Of a stretch of 40,691 nt of DNA, positions 17,379 through 27,134 are shown piece after piece (positions within the stretch are counted from its first letter, which is position 1; each line of letters begins with the position of its first letter). Origin of the DNA: Candidatus Omnitrophota bacterium. Its GTDB lineage: Bacteria > Omnitrophota > Gorgyraeia > Gygaellales > Profunditerraquicolaceae. The notes under the pieces are model-generated. The model had not been told where the DNA came from. It was given only the letters and a program-made list of their open reading frames with translations, and ran no database searches. The translations under genes were made by a program, and so were the position numbers. Location of the stretch: the NCBI GenBank assembly GCA_028718245.1, contig JAQUME010000005.1, positions 1-40,691 of the forward strand. The letters run 5' to 3'.

Positions 17379-18516
17379 TTTTCAGCAAACTTTCATAATC
17401 CGTCAGCCTGGACAAAGCGGCATCCAGTAGTTCCTTTTTTTCTTGCCGGCCGGAGCTGTATTTTCTTACTTCATAAATAAAAGTATCTACGATACCGGAT
17501 AATGAATCCGCCTCAGGATGGGACCAGCAGGTCTGCAGGCAGGGCTTGCGGCAGTTTTTCATCAGGCCCCTTGCCCGGTCAGCCTCCGGGGTATCAAGGC
17601 AGGCTTCAAGATCCATATTTCTTATATTGCCAAAAGCCGCTCCGCAGCTCCTTACCTCCCCATCCGGGCCGATGTTTATAAAAACAAACGGGTTGCATGA
17701 CCACTCCTGGCTGGTCAACTGGCCGTTAAAATGCCTGAGCCATAAATAAGGGTCATGTAAAAATGCCACTAAACCGTTTTTCTTCTGGTAATCCACGATC
17801 CTGTCTATCTGTCCTTTAAGTATCTTGACCTCCTCCTCTTGCAGCCAGAAGCGCGCGCTGGAGGAGGTATTCTGCATATCCTCCTGAGCCACGATCACCG
17901 GGTGATAAACCAGGCATTCAACCCCCAACTCCCTGGCCACAGAGATGATATCAAACAGTTCTCCCACATTTTCCTTCATAATGGTAGTCCATACCGATAT
18001 CTGGGGGCCGCCGCGGTTATCCCGCTTTGCGGCCACAAGATGCTTCAACGCTTCTGTCGCTTTCCTGAACGCGCCTTTTTCTCTTATGTAATCATGGGTC
18101 TGTTCCCCGGCTCCGTCCAAAGAGACGGCTATGTTCTTCAGCCCTGAAGCCATTATTTTTCCTGCTACGGCCCGGTCGATCAATGAGCCGTTGGTAACCG
18201 CCTCGATATTCAGGTTTGCCTCCCGCGCGTATCGGAATATTTCAAAAATGTCCTTCCTTAAAAACGGCTCTCCTCCGGTGATAACCACTGTGAAATCCCG
18301 CTGCCAGCCGGATATTTCATTAAAAGCCTTCTTAACGTCTTCGGTGTTCAGCTCGTATCCTTTGAGTATTTTCACTACCCCGCACATCTGGCAATTATAG
18401 GTGCATTGGTGGCTTAAGCTGATGAATATCCATAGAGGTTTAGCCAGCCTCTTGTTTAAAACCCGGGAAAAATAATAACTTAAGTTTGTTTCAAATTTTT
18501 TAAATGCTTCCGTCAT
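17365..18516 (-). CDS. radical SAM protein with SPASM-type C-terminus
   Basis: HQCTYNCQMC, ITGGEPFLRKDIF, C-terminal WSCNPFVFINIGPDGEVRSCG...NCRKPCLQTCW. Confidence 0.9.
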   Translation of the reverse strand: MTEAFKKFETNLSYYFSRVLNKRLAKPLWIFISLSHQCTYNCQMCGVVKILKGYELNTEDVKKAFNEISGWQRDFTVVITGGEPFLRKDIFEIFRYAREANLNIEAVTNGSLIDRAVAGKIMASGLKNIAVSLDGAGEQTHDYIREKGAFRKATEALKHLVAAKRDNRGGPQISVWTTIMKENVGELFDIISVARELGVECLVYHPVIVAQEDMQNTSSSARFWLQEEEVKILKGQIDRIVDYQKKNGLVAFLHDPYLWLRHFNGQLTSQEWSCNPFVFINIGPDGEVRSCGAAFGNIRNMDLEACLDTPEADRARGLMKNCRKPCLQTCWSHPEADSLSGIVDTFIYEVRKYSSGRQEKKELLDAALSRLTDYESLLKNAKP

Positions 18517-19921
18517 CGCCTACCTGCCTTACTATTCCGTAATCCCTGCTTATTTTATTCTCTATTTTTTCCAGATACCGCAGCCGGGAATTCCTAAGCT
18601 CAAAGTTATTGCAACCGTCCTGCGAATTCCACAGCCCCAGATGCGGACCGTCCAGGACAATCCCGAATTCATCCTTATGCTTCTGCAGGTAAGAAAACTG
18701 GTTGATAGTCAGGGTGCTGAAGGTATTCTTTTTTATTAATTTGCGGTGCCCGGAGATAAAATCCGCGGTTCTCTTGAAGTCTTCATCGGTTTCCCCCGGG
18801 AAGCCCACGATCCAGTTTGCCACTATCTCTATCCCGGCGCGGCTGCATTCCCAGATAAAAATGCTTGCCTCCTCCCTGCTAAAACCCTTATGCATCATCT
18901 TCAGGATCTTATTCGAGGCGCTCTCCAGGCCCAAGATCAGATATTCACAGCCTGACCTGCGCATTTTCTTCAACAGCTGCCGGTCGAACCGCTTATCAAC
19001 CCGGCAATTCCCTCCCCAGTTGATACCGACCCTCTTGGCGATAAGCAGCTCGCATAACCTCACAAAATTATCGTAATTACCGTTGACCAACGAGTCGTTA
19101 AAGCTAACGAACCTGTTGCGGTATTCCTGGCGCAGACGCATGATCTCGGCGACGACATTTTGGGCGCTGCGGCAGCGGTAATTTATCCAGAAATAGGTAT
19201 CGGTGCAAAAGACGCAGCGCATTACGCATCCCCGGCTGGTAATTACCGGCAGCGATGACCTGTCCGTGTAGGCGCTCAAATCATAGGCCGCGAAGTCAGG
19301 ATCCGGCAATTCATCCAGGTTGGTTATGGAGCTGGCAAGGCCGTTAAATACCCATCTTCCCTCTTTGGGGGTTACTGTGCCGGGCAAGCCATCCAGGGTA
19401 ATCCCGGCTTCAATCCGCCTGAGGATATCCAGCAGGGTATTTTCCCCTTCCCCGATCACGATAATATCGGCATATTCTTCCAGCCCGTGATGAAGCTTAA
19501 AATCCGTATCCTCTCCGGAAATGTTATAACAGTTCGGACCGCCCAGGATTATCCTCTGAGAGGGTTTTCTTAGTTTTATCCTCTTGATGATCTCCAGGGT
19601 GAACAGGACGGATGTGTTCTGGACGGAAAAACCCAGGATATCGCTGTTACAGGACAGTATCCTGTTAACGCAATCTTCATAATATTGCTCATCGATAAAG
19701 GGGAGTTTCTTGAAAGGCTCAATCAAATACCAGTGATAGCCGCTGGAACTATCCCAATACAGCCTGTCTTTTTCATTCCTCTTGCCATAGAGGACAATAT
19801 TCAAATCCAAAAGCTCGACGCTATGGCCGTTCTTTTTCAGACATGAGCTTAAATACGCCAGGCCCAGACCGGGCATGGCTGTCCCGAAGGCGCAGGGGCA
19901 TTGGACGAGTGCGATCTTCAT
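18500..19921 (-). CDS. B12-binding-domain-type radical SAM protein
   Basis: MKIALVQCPCAFGTAMPGLGLAYLSSCLKKNGHSVELLDLN, TSRGCVMRCVFC, LGLESASNKILKMMHKG; ORF-track start 19939 trimmed to the ATGA-overlapping ATG at 19921. Confidence 0.9.
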   Translation of the reverse strand: MKIALVQCPCAFGTAMPGLGLAYLSSCLKKNGHSVELLDLNIVLYGKRNEKDRLYWDSSSGYHWYLIEPFKKLPFIDEQYYEDCVNRILSCNSDILGFSVQNTSVLFTLEIIKRIKLRKPSQRIILGGPNCYNISGEDTDFKLHHGLEEYADIIVIGEGENTLLDILRRIEAGITLDGLPGTVTPKEGRWVFNGLASSITNLDELPDPDFAAYDLSAYTDRSSLPVITSRGCVMRCVFCTDTYFWINYRCRSAQNVVAEIMRLRQEYRNRFVSFNDSLVNGNYDNFVRLCELLIAKRVGINWGGNCRVDKRFDRQLLKKMRRSGCEYLILGLESASNKILKMMHKGFSREEASIFIWECSRAGIEIVANWIVGFPGETDEDFKRTADFISGHRKLIKKNTFSTLTINQFSYLQKHKDEFGIVLDGPHLGLWNSQDGCNNFELRNSRLRYLEKIENKISRDYGIVRQVGDDGSI

Positions 19922-21360
19922 CAGTATTGCACCTCGCATTGATAGTGCTTATGCAGTTCTCTTGCCAGGCTGCGGAAACGCTGGAGCCTACTTTTCCTTA
20001 TCTCCGGAGTGCTCTGCCGGTTATGCCAGCCGTCTTCCTTGAAAATAATCCCGTATTTATCCACATTAAGACCGAGGTAAGAATCCTCTTCAATGTGGCA
20101 GCCGGTTACCTGGTCAAAACAATATATGAACCTGGCGTTTTCTCTGATAAAATCAAGTGTGCGCTGAAAATCATCCTCGGTCTCCGTAGGATAACCTATG
20201 AGAAAGAAGCAGTTCGCCTGGATACCCGCCCTCCAGGTATCCCGGATTATCTTTTTGGCTTCCTCGATATCATTGTTCTTATGCATTTCCTTTAAGACGG
20301 CCGCTGAGCCGCTCTCAACCCCATAGGCAAGGCTGGTGCAGCCTGCTTTTTTCATTTTTTCAAGCAACCTATAATCCATGCCTTTGCTCAAAGTCGCCTT
20401 GGCAGACCACCTGATATCAAGTTTAGAGCCTATGATCAGGTCGCATATGGCAGCCACCCGCTTGATATCGCCGTTAAAAGTTGAATCCATGATCTCAAAT
20501 TCATTCTTATGGTATTTCTCAACAATATGCCTGATCTCTTTGATCACCCTCTCGGCAGAGCAATAACGGTATATCTTCCATAGAGGGCTGTCGGCGCAAA
20601 AGGCGCAACGGTTGATGCATCCTCTGCTGGTTACCAGCGGCATTGAAGCTCGCTTATAGCCGGCAAGCTGATAATCGTCATAATCGGCGCAGGGGAGCAT
20701 ATCCAGGTCTTTCAATAAACCTCTGGGCTTATTCGCTGTCACTTTCCCATTCTCCGCGTATAGGGCCCCGTCAATAGAATGAAAATCTTTACCCTGGCCC
20801 AGAAGAGAATGGAGCTCCACTAATGCCTCCTCGCCTTCCCCGTCAAGCAGGATATCAAAATAACCGCCGGTAATAATATTCCGGTCAAGAGCGGCAAATC
20901 TCCTTATGCCGTCGGCCATTACCCTTTTGATCCTGGTTGCCTCCGGCCCGCCGCCGATAATTATCAACTCCGGATCTTTCTTTTTCAGCTCTTTAGTCAA
21001 AAGCAGGCTTACCATATAACTGGACATGAAGAGGGAAAATCCCACTACCCTCGGCTTTTGGCTGAGGATCTGACCGGCCCACTTGTCGATAAAAGGACTT
21101 AAAAATAACAGGACATGTTTCTCAAAAAGCACGGGGTCGGTAAAATATTCGGGATAATTCAAATCCCAGTAATTCTTATCGGAAAAATCTTTATACAGGT
21201 CAAAACTGAAATCAAAACACTTAACCCTTATTCCCTTCTGTTTCAAATATCCCTTCAAATAACTTATACCTACCGGCGGTTGGTCTATCCCCCAGGCCGG
21301 GCACATTATCAGGGCGATATCCAGATCATAATCAGCGTTTTGTGGTGAATCGGCGTTCAT
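19921..21360 (-). CDS. B12-binding-domain-type radical SAM protein (paralog of downstream gene)
   Basis: LDIALIMCPAWGIDQPPVGISYLKGYLKQKGIRVKCFDFSFD, TSRGCINRCAFC, YGVESGSAAVLKEMHK; start trimmed from 21423 to the ATG at 21360 just after the upstream TAA. Confidence 0.88.
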   Translation of the reverse strand: MNADSPQNADYDLDIALIMCPAWGIDQPPVGISYLKGYLKQKGIRVKCFDFSFDLYKDFSDKNYWDLNYPEYFTDPVLFEKHVLLFLSPFIDKWAGQILSQKPRVVGFSLFMSSYMVSLLLTKELKKKDPELIIIGGGPEATRIKRVMADGIRRFAALDRNIITGGYFDILLDGEGEEALVELHSLLGQGKDFHSIDGALYAENGKVTANKPRGLLKDLDMLPCADYDDYQLAGYKRASMPLVTSRGCINRCAFCADSPLWKIYRYCSAERVIKEIRHIVEKYHKNEFEIMDSTFNGDIKRVAAICDLIIGSKLDIRWSAKATLSKGMDYRLLEKMKKAGCTSLAYGVESGSAAVLKEMHKNNDIEEAKKIIRDTWRAGIQANCFFLIGYPTETEDDFQRTLDFIRENARFIYCFDQVTGCHIEEDSYLGLNVDKYGIIFKEDGWHNRQSTPEIRKSRLQRFRSLARELHKHYQCEVQY

Positions 21361-21361
21361 C

Positions 21362-22495
21362 TTATCGGCGTTTTTTAAATAAGCGTTCTTTTTCAAATAT
21401 ACCCGCAAACTCAATAAACTCATCCCGGTAAGAGCACCATTGGAGGCAGGGAAAGCGGCATTTTCTGATCAAACCCCTGTAATCCCTTGCTTTCTTTGAG
21501 AACCACAGCGATTTCAAGCTGTCTTTTGAGACATCCCCGAATGTCGCCTCGCTGTTTTCCTGTTCCACGCAAAAATAAACCTTCCCCTCCTGAACAACCT
21601 GCAGGCGGTTATACCCCGCGTAACATGGCATTTTCCAGCCCCTCATCTTCCCCCGGAAATAACTTTTCATTAATTCAAGATTGCCGGCGCTATTGGCGAT
21701 GAAATCAAAATTTGCTTCGCTTGATCGCTTGAATTTCACCAGGCTGTCTATCGCACTATCTAAAATCTTGTATCTTTCTTCCGGGATAAAAGTCGGGCGG
21801 CTGGAGTCCCTGATCCTTTGATCGGTGTTATTGGCGACTACCGGCTGTAATATTATCCTGGATATCTTTATTTTTCTGCACAAAGTTACTATATCCATTA
21901 ATTCTTCTATGTTCTGGTCCATAATCGTGCAAACAGAGCATATGTTGGGATAAGGTTTATTTTCTTTGGTTTTCATGGCATTAATCAGGTCGATATTACC
22001 TATTATCTTCTGCAATACATTCTCGCCCCTTATTTTAGCAAAGCTGCCTTCAGAAGCGGCATCGATAGATACGCTGAAGTTTAGATTATCTAATTTATAG
22101 TCAAATATCTTCTGTATCAGTTCCCTGGTAAAGAGAGTGCCGTTGGTCACTATAGTAATACCCTGCATGCCGCACTCCTTGCCGAAAGCCGCTAATTCCA
22201 ATATCTTCGGTTCCAGGAAGGGCTCCCCGCCGATCAAAATTAACGACTTGATCCCCATTTCACCGGCTTCCCTTATTAAGTTTTCCATGACCGCAATGTT
22301 CAATTCATAGGGCTTATTCCGGGACTTAAAAGACCGGGATAAATCATGCATGCTGCACATCTTGCATCTTAAATTACACCGAAAGGTAAAATTAATTTGT
22401 ATGCAATCGGGGGGGATCAATGGGTAGTCGATCTTACGTGAAAGCCAGAAAAGCAATCCCTTTTTTATAAGTTGGATTTTTCTCTTGTTATTCAT
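21362..22495 (-). CDS. radical SAM protein with SPASM-type C-terminus
   Basis: FRCNLRCKMC, LIGGEPFLEPKIL, C-terminal MPCYAGYNRLQVVQEGKVYFC...KCRFPCLQWC. Confidence 0.9.
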   Translation of the reverse strand: MNNKRKIQLIKKGLLFWLSRKIDYPLIPPDCIQINFTFRCNLRCKMCSMHDLSRSFKSRNKPYELNIAVMENLIREAGEMGIKSLILIGGEPFLEPKILELAAFGKECGMQGITIVTNGTLFTRELIQKIFDYKLDNLNFSVSIDAASEGSFAKIRGENVLQKIIGNIDLINAMKTKENKPYPNICSVCTIMDQNIEELMDIVTLCRKIKISRIILQPVVANNTDQRIRDSSRPTFIPEERYKILDSAIDSLVKFKRSSEANFDFIANSAGNLELMKSYFRGKMRGWKMPCYAGYNRLQVVQEGKVYFCVEQENSEATFGDVSKDSLKSLWFSKKARDYRGLIRKCRFPCLQWCSYRDEFIEFAGIFEKERLFKKRR

Positions 22496-22504
22496 AACTT
22501 CCCC

Positions 22505-24418
22505 TTAATCGCAAAAACAAGGCAAAAGGCAGGGTTTAGCGCATGCCGCAACCCTCTTTCTTGCCCGCTGGCTGGCCTTTGATTCAAATATTTTCCTTAA
22601 TCCGTTTTTACGGATATTACCGTAACTCTCAAAACAGGTGGTCACCTCGCCATTATTAGCGATAAGCATGGTCTTGGTTATATAATGGCACTTCACATCG
22701 TCACTGGAAAGGGTGCCGCGGAAATATTTCTTTACGAGATTCAGGTTCTGCTCCGAATTACGCAACAGACTGAAATTGTCCCTTTTAAACCCGATTAATT
22801 CATCCACCACTTTATCCAAAACAGCCAGCCTGTTTTGCGGTACCCAGTATTTAACCCCCGTTTCCCTTTCCCTCATGACCAAATTATTGGAAAGCAGCGG
22901 CTGAAGCTGAATGGAATTAACGTTCAGGGATTTTAAAAAATTAACCAGGTCAATTAGCTCTTCCAGGTTTTCATTCAAGATTATAGATATTACATTAAAA
23001 TTTATATTTGGGTAGCTCTTTTTTAACGCGGAAAGCGATTTTAATCCGCCGCGGGTTTTTTCAAAACATCCCCGGGAACCCCGGATATCATCGTGGAGGC
23101 CGGGGGTCATCGCGTCAAGGGATATGCTTAATGACAACGACTTAGCCGCGAAATAGGGCAATAATCTTTTAATCAGCGTTTCATCCAGCTTAATGCCGTT
23201 AGTCAGTATCCCGACAGAGTAATTCCTGGCTTTCACAAAATCCAGTATGTCAAATATATCCTCCCTCAAGAGCGGCTCTCCTCCGGATAGAACAAACTCC
23301 TTTACGCCCCATTCTATAGCCTGATCAATAATGCCCTTTACCTCATCCAGGGTATATTCCTCTATCTTCCTGTCTTTTCTGATCTCGCAAATATTGCACC
23401 TGAGATTGCACCTATGGGTAATATCTAAAATTATGTATTCGGGTTTAAGGCCGGTTTCTTTTGTATCCTCCCCCCGGATTAAATCAGACATTTTTAGCGC
23501 GCGCATATGCTCCGCTATGTTGCCCGCTAAATACATTATTTTATGCAATGCAAAATAAACATACACCTGGAATTTTTGAAAAGGTTTAAGGCCGGCGTAA
23601 AATTTAATAAGCCGCCTGCCTGAAATAAAGGAGAACCTTGGGGCCTTAATAAGATTTACGATAAGCCCGAAGGCAAAAATGGCGCTGTTTGCGGTCTTTA
23701 TTTCCTGCAACAAAGGATGGTCTTGATGCATATGCTGGACCAGATAATTCCCTCTCCCGTACATATATGCCTGCCTTAAGAAAGAAATAAAATCCGTGTG
23801 GCAATCATGGCGTACTTTTATATCTTGCCTGTGGATGAACCTGTCCCCCTTCTTAAATAGACGCCAAAAGAAATCCAGGTCTTCTCCAGCTGGCAAAGGG
23901 AATAATTCGTTAAAGCCTTTAGCAAGATAATCCCGTTTAAAAGACACATTGCAGGTAGGAAAGAATATAGTATTGTCTTCTCCCTTTATCCGGACATTTA
24001 TCGCTCCGTCGCTTAATGATTGGCTGACCATCGCCTTGATATTACGCCTGTCAACATAAGTTTCTCCTCCGATCGCCGCGATATGCTGCTCTGCCCTATG
24101 CGCCGTGACCATCCCCTTAACCCACCCCCTATCCAGGAGGCAATCAGAGTCCGTGAAACCGATTATCCGCCCTTGCGCGTGTTTTATGCCTAAATTCCTG
24201 GCCGCTGCCGGCCCTTTATGAGCCTGGATAAAATATTTTAAATTGGGATTTGTTTTAGAAAGCTCCACGAGCATATCTCCGGTGCCGTCGCTGGACCCAT
24301 CATCTATTACAATGATCTCAAAAGAATTTTTGGCGTAATCCTGACCGGATAAGGAATCCAGGCAGGCCTTAAGTTTGGACTTTCGGTTGTATGCGGGAAT
24401 TATTATAGATATATCCAT
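22505..24418 (-). CDS. bifunctional fusion: GT2 glycosyltransferase + radical SAM/SPASM-type protein
   Basis: N-term ISIIIPAYNRKSKLKACLDSLSGQDY...IDDGSSDGTG...FTDSDCL; C-term HRCNLRCNIC, LSGGEPLLREDIF, VKCHYITKTMLIANNGEVTTC...CAKPCLLPCFC, one uninterrupted 637-aa ORF. Confidence 0.92.
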   Translation of the reverse strand: MDISIIIPAYNRKSKLKACLDSLSGQDYAKNSFEIIVIDDGSSDGTGDMLVELSKTNPNLKYFIQAHKGPAAARNLGIKHAQGRIIGFTDSDCLLDRGWVKGMVTAHRAEQHIAAIGGETYVDRRNIKAMVSQSLSDGAINVRIKGEDNTIFFPTCNVSFKRDYLAKGFNELFPLPAGEDLDFFWRLFKKGDRFIHRQDIKVRHDCHTDFISFLRQAYMYGRGNYLVQHMHQDHPLLQEIKTANSAIFAFGLIVNLIKAPRFSFISGRRLIKFYAGLKPFQKFQVYVYFALHKIMYLAGNIAEHMRALKMSDLIRGEDTKETGLKPEYIILDITHRCNLRCNICEIRKDRKIEEYTLDEVKGIIDQAIEWGVKEFVLSGGEPLLREDIFDILDFVKARNYSVGILTNGIKLDETLIKRLLPYFAAKSLSLSISLDAMTPGLHDDIRGSRGCFEKTRGGLKSLSALKKSYPNINFNVISIILNENLEELIDLVNFLKSLNVNSIQLQPLLSNNLVMRERETGVKYWVPQNRLAVLDKVVDELIGFKRDNFSLLRNSEQNLNLVKKYFRGTLSSDDVKCHYITKTMLIANNGEVTTCFESYGNIRKNGLRKIFESKASQRARKRVAACAKPCLLPCFCD

Positions 24419-27133
24419 TTATGTGTCTTGTATAGCCAGGATACCGGAAAAATAAGGGTATTTGCCCGGCAAGAAATTTATTTTTGAAGAAGACGCGTAT
24501 TGCAGTATCCTGCCGCGGTGATAAATGTCTGAATTCATTATTTTAAGACGCCATTGCGGATTTGATTCCTGGAGGCGCAAAGAGAGCCCCGGCAAATTAC
24601 GCGCGGGATCCTCCCTCAAACCGATAACCCGGTCATCTTCCTTCCCTCTCCACAAACAATCCCAGCTATCGTCGGTTTCGCCTGAAAATTCAGGGAAGGC
24701 CCCCTCCTCCCGGCCCCCTATCCAGCGGGAAAATCTCTCGGAAGACATAATGTTTGCCTGAAGACAATCTAATGTGATCTCCTTTTCTACGCCCAGAACC
24801 ACCTGCCAGGAAAAGATCCCGTTGTCCCTAAGGAGGATCTCCCACTCTTGAGATAAAGGCAGATCCAGCCATCTGCCAAAAATCCTCAGTTTCTTCCCGT
24901 CATTATAGACGACCTTCCAAATGGCAGCGGAGAAGGAATCATGCCAGCGCTTCTGTGAGCGTATTGAAGTGTAAAGCGCGATATTCTTGGTAAGCTCGCT
25001 CCCGTTTTTATAAAACCGCCCGCTTCCTTTATCAAATACCAATTTGATATCCTTATTTTCAATGGTGTTATCAAAGATATCCGCGCGCACCGTATTATTT
25101 TTACCAAAAACAAACCTTGCCTTGAAACATTCGTGCCTGCCGGGAGAAAACACCATATTCTCCTCCGGCTCAACCTTCTCCACGTGTAAAAGCCTTGCCT
25201 TGCTATAAAAATCGGAATTAAAAACTTTCACGAAATTATCCAATTTTTCTGAAAAGAACAAAGATACTCTGGGCAGCTTACCTGCGCGGTCGCTCAGCTC
25301 TGCCGGGCCCAGCCAAACGCATCTTTGCAGGAGGTCAACTTCTCGGTCGGTAAATTTGTCGCTGAATTCTCCAGAAGCGAACTCGCTGAAAAAAAGCTTA
25401 AAATCCCCGGGGAAAAAACACCGCAGGCGCTGCTGCTGGATAGCCGTATCCCGATCTACCTCCAGGTCAACATCCCAAGTAAAAGAAGAATCATCGCATA
25501 TATTGATCTGCCATATTTGACGGATCCCGAAATTATCCCAGCTTCCGCGGGCAGTCATTTTACTCTCGGACTCTTTTTCCAATTTCCAACGGCCTGAATC
25601 CGAAGAATGCCATCTCTGTTGCGCAAAGAACGCCGAATGCATGTGCTCCGCTTTGGTCAGGGGGATATTATCGAAAAAGAGCCTAATCCTGCCCTTATCA
25701 AATGCCAGTTTCAGCCTGCCGTTTGATATGGCGGATTCATTTTGCATTCTGGAGATGTGGCCGTTTATATCCCCTATACCAACTATTATTTTGCCGGAAA
25801 AACAGCTGATCCTGCCGGTTTGATCCGGGACTGCGGCGATGAGGGGAACGGCTTTGAACTGCAATATGCGCCCCGGGTTAAAATAATCGGAATTGGATAT
25901 GGAGCCCTGGACCGGATATTTCAAGGGCGGGTTTTCAAACAGCAAAACAGGCAGTTCTCCTGAAGCCGAATCCTGCTGATATACCCCGATGCAGACAGCT
26001 GTTCCGTTTTTGGAAAATACGGGCATCCAGCTCTTATCCTCTTCTTTTATATCCGGGAAGTCTCCGGCATCCTGATCAAGAACCCACTTATTATACCCCT
26101 TATCAAGGAAAGCATTAAAGTATACTTCCGGCAGCGGGGCTTCTTTTTCCGGCTCGATTTCCATATCCCAGCTGATCTCATTATCATCGCTTACCCGGAG
26201 GCTCCATATCTGAGTAAGCCCCAGATGGGGAAATTTACCTGTCGCCATAAGCATTCCTGCGGTATCCCGCAGTTCCCATTCTGCCTGGCTGGAATTATAC
26301 CACCTGCCGGAGAGCCCAAATGCGGTATAAATCCCCGAAGGAGCGGTGATTTGGTTTCCTTTCCAGTTCAATAATACCCGGCCGTTATTGAATACCAGGC
26401 TTAGATCTTTTTTCCTGATAATAGCGCTTCCCTTTGGGCTGCCCAGCGCCTGCGAATAAAAAGATGTGGTCTTGGAAGCATTCCCGTCGCTGACCATCAT
26501 CCCGTTTTTCAGGAATATCGCTCTTTTGCACAATTTCTGCAGCAAAGCCAAGTCGTGGGTAACAATGACCACCGTCTTGCCGCTCTCCTTTAGCTTGAAT
26601 ATTTCTTTGATGCACTTTTTCTGGAAATATTCATCCCCCACCGACAGCGTGTCATCGATAAGAAAAATGTCGGGGTCCATGTGTATTGCTATGGCGAAAG
26701 CCAAGCGCACGAACATGCCCTGCGAATAGCACTTTACCGGTGCGTCTATGAACTTGCCGATCTCGGCAAAATCAACGATCTTCCGGTGCCCCTTATCGAT
26801 CTCTTCGCGGCTTAAGCCGAAAAGCTCCGACTGCAGGAAAATATTCTCCCTTCCGGTAAGCTCGGGCTGAAAGCCCGCGCCCAATTCCAGAAGCCCGGCT
26901 ACCCTTCCGGAGACATTTACCTGCCCCCGGTCCGGGTTTAACATCCCGGCGATCAATTTCAAGACAGTAGACTTTCCCGCGCCATTCTCTCCGATTATCC
27001 CCAGCGTTTCCCCTTTTTCCATGGAGAAGCTGACTCCCCGCAGGGCCCAGAAATTCTGCCAGGAGGCCTTACCTTCAATAATAAACTTGATACGGTACAT
27101 CTCCCAGGCATCCTGAAATTTGATTATAGGCAT
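24419..27133 (-). CDS. Wzt-like polysaccharide ABC transporter ATPase with three tandem ~205-215 aa C-terminal modules
   Basis: Walker A GENGAGKST, signature YSQGM, IDDTLSVGDEYFQKKC; C-terminal 660 aa made of three internal repeats (about residues 243-455, 473-678, 695-901). Confidence 0.9.
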   Translation of the reverse strand: MPIIKFQDAWEMYRIKFIIEGKASWQNFWALRGVSFSMEKGETLGIIGENGAGKSTVLKLIAGMLNPDRGQVNVSGRVAGLLELGAGFQPELTGRENIFLQSELFGLSREEIDKGHRKIVDFAEIGKFIDAPVKCYSQGMFVRLAFAIAIHMDPDIFLIDDTLSVGDEYFQKKCIKEIFKLKESGKTVVIVTHDLALLQKLCKRAIFLKNGMMVSDGNASKTTSFYSQALGSPKGSAIIRKKDLSLVFNNGRVLLNWKGNQITAPSGIYTAFGLSGRWYNSSQAEWELRDTAGMLMATGKFPHLGLTQIWSLRVSDDNEISWDMEIEPEKEAPLPEVYFNAFLDKGYNKWVLDQDAGDFPDIKEEDKSWMPVFSKNGTAVCIGVYQQDSASGELPVLLFENPPLKYPVQGSISNSDYFNPGRILQFKAVPLIAAVPDQTGRISCFSGKIIVGIGDINGHISRMQNESAISNGRLKLAFDKGRIRLFFDNIPLTKAEHMHSAFFAQQRWHSSDSGRWKLEKESESKMTARGSWDNFGIRQIWQINICDDSSFTWDVDLEVDRDTAIQQQRLRCFFPGDFKLFFSEFASGEFSDKFTDREVDLLQRCVWLGPAELSDRAGKLPRVSLFFSEKLDNFVKVFNSDFYSKARLLHVEKVEPEENMVFSPGRHECFKARFVFGKNNTVRADIFDNTIENKDIKLVFDKGSGRFYKNGSELTKNIALYTSIRSQKRWHDSFSAAIWKVVYNDGKKLRIFGRWLDLPLSQEWEILLRDNGIFSWQVVLGVEKEITLDCLQANIMSSERFSRWIGGREEGAFPEFSGETDDSWDCLWRGKEDDRVIGLREDPARNLPGLSLRLQESNPQWRLKIMNSDIYHRGRILQYASSSKINFLPGKYPYFSGILAIQDT

Positions 27134-27134
27134 A

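Noticed and set aside
12072-24418. RiPP biosynthetic cluster based on many radical SAM/SPASM genes
   Set aside because: No precursor-like small ORF, RRE-like partner or leader peptidase visible; GT/ABC context points to glycan instead, though not excluded.
24886-25173. Minus-strand internal ORF (also 12979-13218, 15609-15848, 26385-26615, 27124-27372, 39420-39641)
   Set aside because: Out-of-frame ORFs wholly or largely within confident CDSs.
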